Assembly: GCA_947177645.1 (NCBI GenBank)
Contig: CAMWVJ010000113.1
Location: 1-5,184 of the forward strand
DNA: 5,184 nt
DNA from: an uncultured Desulfovibrio sp.
GTDB lineage: Bacteria; Desulfobacterota; Desulfovibrionia; Desulfovibrionales; Desulfovibrionaceae
Direction of reading: 5' to 3'
The position numbers and the translations under genes are program-made. Shown in pieces: positions 1-4,747 of this stretch (positions within the stretch are counted from its first letter, which is position 1; the number at the start of each line of letters is the position of its first letter). The notes below the pieces were generated by a model. The model had not been told where the DNA came from and searched no databases. It saw only the letters and a program-made list of their open reading frames with translations.

Positions 1-51
1 GCACCCGTCTTGCGCTTCGCTCCAGACGGATTTAAGGAATGGAGCCCATAG
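1..51 (+). CDS. possible 3' end of an upstream gene (tentative)
   Basis: Reading from base 1, the + strand gives a 16-residue tail (APVLRFAPDGFKEWSP) ending in TAG at 49-51. A strong intrinsic terminator starts 22 bases later, the usual spacing for the end of a transcription unit. A second frame gives a shorter tail (TRLALRSRRI) ending in TAA at 33-35 and cannot be excluded. The stretch is too short to judge by codon use or homology. The terminator is the real evidence that something is transcribed into this region from the left. No function can be assigned. Confidence 0.2.
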   Translation, partial: APVLRFAPDGFKEWSP

Positions 52-73
52 CGGCCTTGTCTCTCAATTCCCA

Positions 74-117
74 AGGCGGCGTTCTTTCCCCCGAAAGAGC
101 GCCGCCTGCCGTTTTTT
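74..117 (+). terminator. strong rho-independent terminator of the upstream unit
   Basis: A 15-bp stem pairs 74-88 (AGGCGGCGTTCTTTC) with 93-107 (GAAAGAGCGCCGCCT), with a single G-U wobble and a CCCC loop at 89-92. A run of six T follows at 112-117, four bases after the stem. The T run lies only on the + side; the complementary strand has no comparable run after the stem, so it works mainly rightward. It insulates the permease promoter from upstream transcription. Confidence 0.87.
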
Positions 118-146
118 CCGCTCTCTCGCAGGCGCCTTTCGCGGTA

Positions 147-161
147 TTTGATTTAATCAAA
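147..161. promoter_or_regulatory. palindromic operator, candidate LysR-type (T-N11-A) box
   Basis: TTTGATTTAATCAAA is a perfect inverted repeat with 7-base arms around one central T. Its inner 13 bases (148-160) satisfy the T-N11-A form of LysR-family recognition sites. It lies about 22 bp upstream of the TTGACA element (183-188) of the permease promoter. A related half-matching sequence, TCGATTTGACAGA (178-190), is also T-N11-A and is centred 30 bp downstream, roughly three helical turns. This fits the recognition-site plus activation-site arrangement known for LysR activators. The binding protein is inferred, most likely the regulator encoded at 1805-2872. It resembles an FNR site (TTGAT-N4-ATCAA) but has one central base too few. 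Confidence 0.5.
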
Positions 162-166
162 CACCA

Positions 167-223
167 TTGGATTTTTTTCGATTTGACAGAACAGCCCCCA
201 TGGCATGATACGGATTTCACAAA
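167..223 (+). promoter_or_regulatory. permease promoter region with module shared with the flavoprotein operon
   Basis: This AT-rich block holds TTGGATTTTTTTC (167-179), GATTTGACA (180-188), ACAGC (191-195), ATGAT (205-209) and TTCACAAA (216-223). All five recur in the same order before the flavoprotein gene at 3048. TTGACA (183-188) is a perfect -35 hexamer. The best -10 is CATGAT (204-209), only 15 bp away, so the promoter is probably weak without an activator, or TTGACA belongs to an operator. Transcription would start near 216, leaving a GC-rich leader of about 100 nt (224-326). In that leader I see only a weak hairpin (237-259) and no riboswitch that I recognise. Confidence 0.6.
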
Positions 224-326
224 ATCAGGGCCGAATGGGCATCGGCCGGCGCATTGCCCGGAGCGCGGCGCCCCGTCATGCGGACAGCGGCGGCGCCCCC
301 GGACGGAAGCAGCGAGGGTCTTCTTC

Positions 327-1808
327 ATGACAGAAAAAACCGTTCCCCAAGCGGGCGCGGCGGCTGCCAAAAAGCCGCTCTCGCCCATGTATCTGGTGCA
401 CACGGCCATCTGCCTGATCATCACCTTCGGTTTTGGTCAGCTCACGCCCTTCGGCCCGCTCACGCCGCTCGGCATGAACCTCATCGGCATCTTTCTGGGC
501 GTGCTCTACGGCTGGATATTCATCGAGATCGTCTGGCCCAGCCTGCTCGGCCTGCTCGCGCTCATGCTCATCGGCGGCATGAAGCCCGGGCAGCTGCTGA
601 ACAAGAGCTTTGGCGACCCCATGGTGCAGATGATGTTCTTCATCTTCGTCTTCTGCGCCGCCATCAATTATTACGGGCTTTCCAAGTTCATCTCGCTCTG
701 GTTCATCACCCGCAAGTGCCTCGCCGGGCGCCCGTGGCTCTTCACCTATGTGTTCATGGGCTCCATCTTCATCCTGGGCGGCCTCACCTCGGCCTCGCCC
801 GCGGCCATCATCGGCTGGTCCATCCTCTACGGCGTCTGTGACGCCTGCGGCTACAAGAAGGGCGAGGGCTACCCGACCATGATGGTCTTCGGCATCGTGT
901 TCGCGGCCCAGGTGGGCATGTCGCTCATCCCCTTCAAGCAGGTGCCGCTCACGGTGCTCGGCGCCTATGAGAACATGAGCGGCGTCTCCATCGACTACGC
1001 GAGCTACATGCTCGTGGCGCTCGCCATCTGTGCGCTCTGCTCCGGGGCCTTCATCCTCCTCGGCAAGTATCTCTTCCGGCCCGACATGAGCAAGCTGCTC
1101 AAGCTGGAGGCCGAAAAGCTGGACACCGAGGGCGCCCTCAAGCTCAACAGGGTGCAGAAGATCGTCCTCGTCTTCCTCTTCCTCCTGGTCATCCTGCTGC
1201 TCGCGCCCAACTTCCTGCCCAAGGGCTTCTTCGTGACCAAGTTCCTGCGCTCCATCGGCAATACGGGCATCGTCATCCTGCTCGTCACGGTCATGGCGGC
1301 CATCAGGGTGGACGGCAAGCCCCTGCTCAACTTCAAGATCATGGTGGATTCGGGCGTCACCTGGGGCATCATCCTCCTGCTCGCCATCGTGCAGCCGCTG
1401 GCCGCGGCCATGGCCCATACGGACAGCGGCATCACCGCCTTCCTCATGAACGCCATGGAGCCCATCTTCAGCGGCAGCACCCCACTCACCTTCGCCATCA
1501 TCATCGGCTTCGTGGCCACGGCCCTGACACAGGTGATGAACAACGGCGCCACGGGCATCGCGCTCATGCCCATCGTCCTCAGCTATTGCCAGGCCTCGGG
1601 CGCGGCGCCCGACCTCGCCCTGATGATGGTGGTCATGGGCTGCCACTTCGCCTTCCTCACGCCGGCGGCCAGCGCCAGCGCGGCTCTCTTGCACGGCAAT
1701 GAGTGGGCCAACGCCAAGTCCATCTGGCGCACCGCGCCGGTGGTCATCCTCGTGTCGTGGATTGCCACGGCCCTTGTGGTCGTCACCCTGGGCGTGGCGG
1801 TCTTCTAG
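327..1808 (+). CDS. SLC13/DASS-like permease (ion transporter superfamily)
   Basis: This is a 493-residue integral membrane protein, a secondary transporter probably importing a di/tricarboxylate or similar organic anion with a cation. The ATG at 327 is preferred because GAGGG (314-318) lies 8 nt upstream and the protein then starts with a short hydrophilic tail before the first hydrophobic segment. Upstream in-frame ATGs such as 39 would translate the terminator. Hydrophobic segments are at about 22-40, 47-66, 68-84, 99-118, 138-153, 158-173, 185-203, 227-249, 279-297, 310-326, 343-362, 387-403, 408-424, 430-456 and 470-492, with a charged cytoplasmic-type loop at about 250-278. The two-repeat SLC13 plan is visible: TSASPAAI (154-161) and MNNGATGIALMPI (404-416) sit where family members carry their SNT substrate motifs, and HFAFLTPAASASAALLHG (440-457) matches the terminal family signature region. 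The SNT motifs are degenerate (SAS and NNG), so substrate specificity is uncertain. It shares promoter elements with the flavoprotein operon, implying co-regulation. Confidence 0.85.
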   Translation: MTEKTVPQAGAAAAKKPLSPMYLVHTAICLIITFGFGQLTPFGPLTPLGMNLIGIFLGVLYGWIFIEIVWPSLLGLLALMLIGGMKPGQLLNKSFGDPMVQMMFFIFVFCAAINYYGLSKFISLWFITRKCLAGRPWLFTYVFMGSIFILGGLTSASPAAIIGWSILYGVCDACGYKKGEGYPTMMVFGIVFAAQVGMSLIPFKQVPLTVLGAYENMSGVSIDYASYMLVALAICALCSGAFILLGKYLFRPDMSKLLKLEAEKLDTEGALKLNRVQKIVLVFLFLLVILLLAPNFLPKGFFVTKFLRSIGNTGIVILLVTVMAAIRVDGKPLLNFKIMVDSGVTWGIILLLAIVQPLAAAMAHTDSGITAFLMNAMEPIFSGSTPLTFAIIIGFVATALTQVMNNGATGIALMPIVLSYCQASGAAPDLALMMVVMGCHFAFLTPAASASAALLHGNEWANAKSIWRTAPVVILVSWIATALVVVTLGVAVF

Positions 1809-2872
1809 GCGTCCACGGGGCGCGCCCGGCCATCCCGGGCGCCCCGTTTCTCAGGCCGGGCCCTGCGCCCGGCCTTTTCTTTGGCGCCCTCCTGAAGGGC
1901 CGAGATCTGGCGGGCATTGCGCCAGATGGTCTCCGCGTCCAGCGTGGGCAGGGAGAGGAAGAAGCCCTGCAGGGCCTCGATGAAGGCCTGCGCCTGCGGG
2001 CTGACATGCTTGTGACGGCGGACGAGGATGCCGTACAGCCGGTTGGGGAAGAGATGGTCCAGCGGGCGCGCGCCGATCTGCTCCCACTCGGCGCCGAAAT
2101 TGGTGGCCTGGAGGCAAAGCTCGTCCATGAGGGCCACGCCGAGGCGCTGCCACACATAGCGCATGATGAGGTGGTAATTGTTGACGCGGATGGCCGCGTT
2201 TTTCTGGATGAAGTCGCCCATGCCCGAATCGCGGCACCAGCAGCCGAGGTCGTCCGGGTCCTCGTCGTTGCCGAAGGCCACATAGGGCAGGCGCCGCAAA
2301 TCCTCGATTTCCGGCACCGGCGGGATGTTCCACGGGTTGTCGCGGTGCATGACGAGCAGGGGCCTCGCCTTGAACACCACTTCGAGCCTGTCGTCCCCCG
2401 GTTTTTCGATGACCGGCAGAAGGCCGAAATCCACGCGGGATTCGGCGACCTTGGTGCGCACATCCGAAGAGAGCCCGCGCTCGAGCGAAAGCTGCACCCC
2501 GGGGTGACGCCGCAAAAAGTCCACCGTGGTGGGCACGGACAGGCTGGCGATGGGGAGCGTCGCCGCCACGGTGACGGCGCCCTTGAGCTCGCCGTCGGCG
2601 CTCCCCACCGAGGCGCGCATGCTCTGCAATGCCTCGAAGGTGGTGATGGCCCAGTCGAGGAGCTTGGTGCCCTCGGGCGTGATGCGCAGGGATTTTTTGT
2701 AGCGGTCGAAAAGGACGGTGTTGAGCGCCTCTTCCAGCGAGCGGATCTGGTAGCTGATGGTCGAGGGGTTGCGGTGCATGTGCTCCGCGGCGCGGCGCAC
2801 GCTGCCCGTCTTGGCCACCCAGTAAAAACCGCGCAGCCACTGGAGAAAATCGCCGTTGAGCTCGTCGATCAC
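1805..2872 (-). CDS. LysR-family transcriptional regulator
   Basis: This is a 355-residue cytoplasmic DNA-binding regulator. The N-terminal winged helix-turn-helix spans about residues 9-68. It carries the family pattern GSVRRAAEHM (23-32), the recognition helix NPSTISYQIRSLEE (35-48) and FDRYKKSLRITPEGTKLL (55-72). The linker helix is about 69-90, and the periplasmic-binding-protein-like effector domain runs about 92-305. It begins at a GTG at 2872-2870 because no ATG fits in frame near the helix-turn-helix and AGGGGG (complement 2879-2884) lies 6 nt upstream. An in-frame ATG much further upstream (3217) would run through the flavoprotein gene. The protein is longer than the roughly 300-residue family norm. 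The excess is mostly C-terminal, including an Arg-rich tail (329-355) encoded over the permease terminators. It is divergent from the flavoprotein operon and convergent with the permease, so it is the likely regulator of both. The effector is unknown, plausibly the transported substrate. Confidence 0.92.
   Translation of the reverse strand: MIDELNGDFLQWLRGFYWVAKTGSVRRAAEHMHRNPSTISYQIRSLEEALNTVLFDRYKKSLRITPEGTKLLDWAITTFEALQSMRASVGSADGELKGAVTVAATLPIASLSVPTTVDFLRRHPGVQLSLERGLSSDVRTKVAESRVDFGLLPVIEKPGDDRLEVVFKARPLLVMHRDNPWNIPPVPEIEDLRRLPYVAFGNDEDPDDLGCWCRDSGMGDFIQKNAAIRVNNYHLIMRYVWQRLGVALMDELCLQATNFGAEWEQIGARPLDHLFPNRLYGILVRRHKHVSPQAQAFIEALQGFFLSLPTLDAETIWRNARQISALQEGAKEKAGRRARPEKRGARDGRARPVDA
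1815..1850 (+). terminator. first of two tandem terminators after the permease gene
   Basis: An imperfect hairpin pairs 1815-1822 with 1840-1847 (8 bp). After a 2-base bulge (1823-1824) it continues as 1825-1829 with 1835-1839, closing on a 5-base loop. Only a short TTTCT tail (1847-1851) follows, so alone it would be a modest terminator. It lies inside the 3' coding region of the convergent regulator gene. Confidence 0.55.
1854..1882 (+). terminator. second, stronger terminator after the permease gene
   Basis: A perfect 8-bp GC stem pairs 1854-1861 (GGCCGGGC) with 1867-1874 (GCCCGGCC) around a CCTGC loop. TTTTCTTT (1875-1882) follows immediately, giving the classical intrinsic terminator form for rightward transcription. 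It ends the permease transcript. It lies antisense within the last codons of the LysR-type gene, so it also limits permease transcripts from running antisense through the regulator. Confidence 0.82.
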
Positions 2873-2878
2873 GGGGTG

Positions 2879-2884
2879 CCCCCT
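2879..2884 (-). promoter_or_regulatory. ribosome binding site deciding the GTG start of the regulator
   Basis: On the complementary strand AGGGGG lies 6 nt before GTG (2872-2870). It is the only good Shine-Dalgarno-like sequence in front of the helix-turn-helix. The codons further upstream in this frame come from the AT-rich promoter region and do not look like protein. Confidence 0.6.
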
Positions 2885-2885
2885 G

Positions 2886-2961
2886 TTGGATTTTTTTCCA
2901 CAATGCGTGATTTTTATTGATTTGACAATACAGCGCCGGCGTATGATTTTTCCTTCACAAA
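2886..2961. promoter_or_regulatory. divergent promoter/operator region between regulator and flavoprotein operon
   Basis: This AT-rich block carries the same elements as the permease promoter: TTGGATTTTTTTC (2886-2898), GATTTGACA (2919-2927), ACAGC (2930-2934), ATGAT (2943-2947) and TTCACAAA (2954-2961). It differs by 20 extra bases between the first two elements and one base fewer between ACAGC and ATGAT. TTGACA (2922-2927) with TATGAT (2942-2947) is the best rightward promoter, but the 14-bp spacer is short, which suggests activator dependence. TATTG-N6-CAATA (2915-2930) is an inverted repeat resembling the palindrome upstream of the permease and is a candidate LysR-type site. The first element lies just upstream of the regulator's ribosome binding site, so binding there could give autoregulation. 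I cannot place the leftward promoter confidently. Confidence 0.62.
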
Positions 2962-2970
2962 CTCGCAGAA

Positions 2971-3008
2971 CCCGGGCGGCCCCGCTGGGGGGCCAGCCCA
3001 AGCCCGGG
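2971..3008 (+). other. GC-rich nested hairpin in the leader of the flavoprotein operon
   Basis: CCCGGGC (2971-2977) pairs with GCCCGGG (3002-3008). Nested inside, GGCCCC (2978-2983) pairs with GGGGCC (2989-2994) across a GCTGG loop, leaving a one-sided bulge at 2995-3001. The hairpin lies between the predicted transcription start (about 2954) and the ATG at 3048. No T run follows, so it is not an intrinsic terminator. It may protect the mRNA 5' end or affect translation, or it may simply reflect base composition. Confidence 0.45.
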
Positions 3009-3047
3009 CCATGAAGTGTCCGCACACCTTCAGACCAGGATACCGGC

Positions 3048-4721
3048 ATGAGAACGACCAGGCACAGTCTGGGCACGCTCGTCGAAACCGACGTGCTCGT
3101 CATCGGCTCCGGGGCATCCGGCTGTGGCGCCGCGCTGGGCGCGCGCGACCAGGGACAGGATGTCGTCATCATCGACAAGGGCAAGCTCGAGAGCTCGGGC
3201 TGTATCGGCGGCGGCAACGATCACTACATGGCCGTTCTCAATGAGGAGGGCGAGCCCTTCGACACCGCCGACGACCTTGTGAAATTCTACGCCAAGCCGC
3301 TCAACGGCTGGACGCCCACCATGCTCATCAACGGCTGGTACAACCACATGCCGCACTTCCTCGACATCCTCGGGGCCGCGGGCGTGGACTTCGGCCGCAA
3401 CCCCGACGGCACCTATGTGCGCACCCAGGGCTTCGGCCAGCCCGGGCGCTGGTGGGTCCACATTTCCAACGGCATGACCATCAAGCGCGTCATGGCGCGC
3501 CTCGTGCGCGAGAGCGGCGTCAACGTGCTCGACCGCATCATGGCCATGCGCATCCTCACCGACCACGGCAAGGCCTGCGGCTGCCTCGGCTGGAACGTGC
3601 GCACCGGCGAATATGTCATCATCCGCGCCAAGACCGTGGTTTCCACGCAGGGGCGCTCGGCCACCCGCGGCACGGACAATTCCACGCACAACGCCTATAA
3701 CGTGTGGATGTATCCCTACAACACCAGCGCGGGCGTGGTGCTCGGCTACGAGGCCGGCGCGGCCGTGACCGAGCTCGACACCTACCAGCGCGCCACGCTC
3801 CTGCCCAAGGGCTTCGGCTGCCCGGGCATGAACGGCATCAACAGCTCCGGCGCGCACGAGCTCAATGCCCTGGGCGAGCGCTTCATGTGCAAGTACGACC
3901 CCATGTGCGAGAACGGCGTGCGCAACAACCAGATCCAGGGCACCTTCCAGGAGCAGATGGAGGGCGCGGGCCCGCCGTTCTACATGGACATGCGCCATGT
4001 GGACCCGGCCGTGGTGCACGAGCTCCAGTATGTGCTCATGCCCGGCGACAAGGCCACCTTCGGCGACTGGGCCGACTGCACCCATACGGACTTCCAGCAC
4101 AAGCTGCTTGAGGTCGAGATCGGCGAGCTCATCTTCGGCGGCGCCATCGCGGTCAATGACCAGTTCGAGTCCTCGGTGCCCAACCTCTTCAACGGCAGTG
4201 TCTTCCTCTACTGCTCCGGCGCCATGTGCGGCGGCTACGAGGCCGGCAGTCAGGCCGCCATGCGCGCCGCCGGCATGAACGAGGCCGGCCAGGTGGACGA
4301 GGACATGGCGAAATCCGTCAAGGACAAGATCTTCAAGCCCATGGCCGACCCGGTGGGCGACTCCGTGAGCTATGAGGAGCTGGAGCAGGCCACCCGCAAC
4401 GTGATGGACTATTACATGGGCTTCCGCCGCTCCATGGCGGGCATGGAACGCGCGCTCGAAAAGATCCGCTTCCTCTCCGGCGAGGCCGACCGGCTGCATG
4501 CGTCGAGCCTGCGCGAGCTCATGCGCTGCCACGAGAGCCGCGACATCCTCGCCGTGTGCGAGCTTGCCATCCAGGCCACCATGGAGCGCAAGGAATCGGG
4601 CCGCTGCGTCTACCGCGTGCGCGAGTTCCCGGGGCTCAATCCCGAAATGGCAAAGCCGCTCCTCCTCATCAAGGAGGCCGACGGCCCCCGCTTCCAGTGG
4701 GGCAAGGCGCCGCTGCTGTAA
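3048..4721 (+). CDS. FAD-dependent oxidoreductase, fumarate reductase/AprA flavoprotein superfamily
   Basis: This is a 557-residue cytoplasmic flavoprotein with no signal peptide and no membrane segment. The N-terminal Rossmann motif VLVIGSGASGCGAA (16-29) gives G20-x-G22-x-x-G25, followed by acidic D43 for the FAD ribose. SSGCIGGG (49-56) is in the usual flavin-contact segment. GERFMCKYDP (276-285) and MDMRHVDP (313-320) match conserved parts of the SdhA/FrdA/AprA capping domain region. GGAIAVNDQFESSVPNLF (364-381) and GAMCGGYEAGSQAAM (391-405) are the C-terminal FAD-binding part. The helical C-terminal domain (about 440-530) contains the CHESRD and REFPG-type patterns of the family. The ATG at 3048 follows AGGA (3037-3040) by 7 nt. 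The FrdA-type HPTG and HxxGG substrate motifs are absent: TYQRATLLP (245-253) stands where FQFHPTG-like sequence would be. The substrate is therefore unknown, and AprA or another dedicated reductase/dehydrogenase is as near as fumarate reductase. It probably acts with the downstream GltD-like protein. Confidence 0.83.
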   Translation: MRTTRHSLGTLVETDVLVIGSGASGCGAALGARDQGQDVVIIDKGKLESSGCIGGGNDHYMAVLNEEGEPFDTADDLVKFYAKPLNGWTPTMLINGWYNHMPHFLDILGAAGVDFGRNPDGTYVRTQGFGQPGRWWVHISNGMTIKRVMARLVRESGVNVLDRIMAMRILTDHGKACGCLGWNVRTGEYVIIRAKTVVSTQGRSATRGTDNSTHNAYNVWMYPYNTSAGVVLGYEAGAAVTELDTYQRATLLPKGFGCPGMNGINSSGAHELNALGERFMCKYDPMCENGVRNNQIQGTFQEQMEGAGPPFYMDMRHVDPAVVHELQYVLMPGDKATFGDWADCTHTDFQHKLLEVEIGELIFGGAIAVNDQFESSVPNLFNGSVFLYCSGAMCGGYEAGSQAAMRAAGMNEAGQVDEDMAKSVKDKIFKPMADPVGDSVSYEELEQATRNVMDYYMGFRRSMAGMERALEKIRFLSGEADRLHASSLRELMRCHESRDILAVCELAIQATMERKESGRCVYRVREFPGLNPEMAKPLLLIKEADGPRFQWGKAPLL

Positions 4722-4747
4722 TCATCCCTGCCGCAAGGAGTTCATAG

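Noticed and set aside
148..160. FNR/CRP-type binding site at TTGATTTAATCAA
   Set aside because: FNR sites have four central bases (TTGAT-N4-ATCAA) and this has three, which changes half-site phasing. A LysR-type T-N11-A box fits better.
202..218. Sigma-54 promoter beginning at TGGCAT in the permease upstream region
   Set aside because: The -12 TTGCA element is missing at the required spacing, and the matching region of the other promoter has no TGGCA.
39..326. N-terminal extension of the permease from the ATG at 39 (589-residue version)
   Set aside because: It would translate the terminator and AT-rich promoter region. The 96 extra residues look like no transporter domain, and the ATG at 327 has a good ribosome binding site.
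276..1694. Long open frame antisense to the permease gene
   Set aside because: It is rich in His, Asp, Glu and Arg in the way expected of an antisense shadow of a GC-rich gene, with no domain pattern or ribosome binding site.
1703..2920. Long + strand open frame opposite the LysR-type gene
   Set aside because: The complementary strand has an unambiguous LysR domain structure. This frame starts inside the permease gene and reads through its terminators.
2920..2953. Leftward promoter for the regulator using TATTGT or TTGTCA on the complementary strand
   Set aside because: No pair of -35 and -10 hexamers at acceptable spacing was convincing, so I did not annotate a specific site.
2873..3217. 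N-terminal extension of the LysR-type protein from an ATG at 3217
   Set aside because: It would run antisense through the start of the flavoprotein gene and the divergent promoter. LysR proteins begin a few residues before the helix-turn-helix, as with the GTG at 2872.
3030..4532. 500-residue open frame antisense to the flavoprotein gene
   Set aside because: Its composition is a low-complexity Ala/His/Val/Gly shadow of the flavoprotein codons. The flavoprotein has clear FAD motifs.
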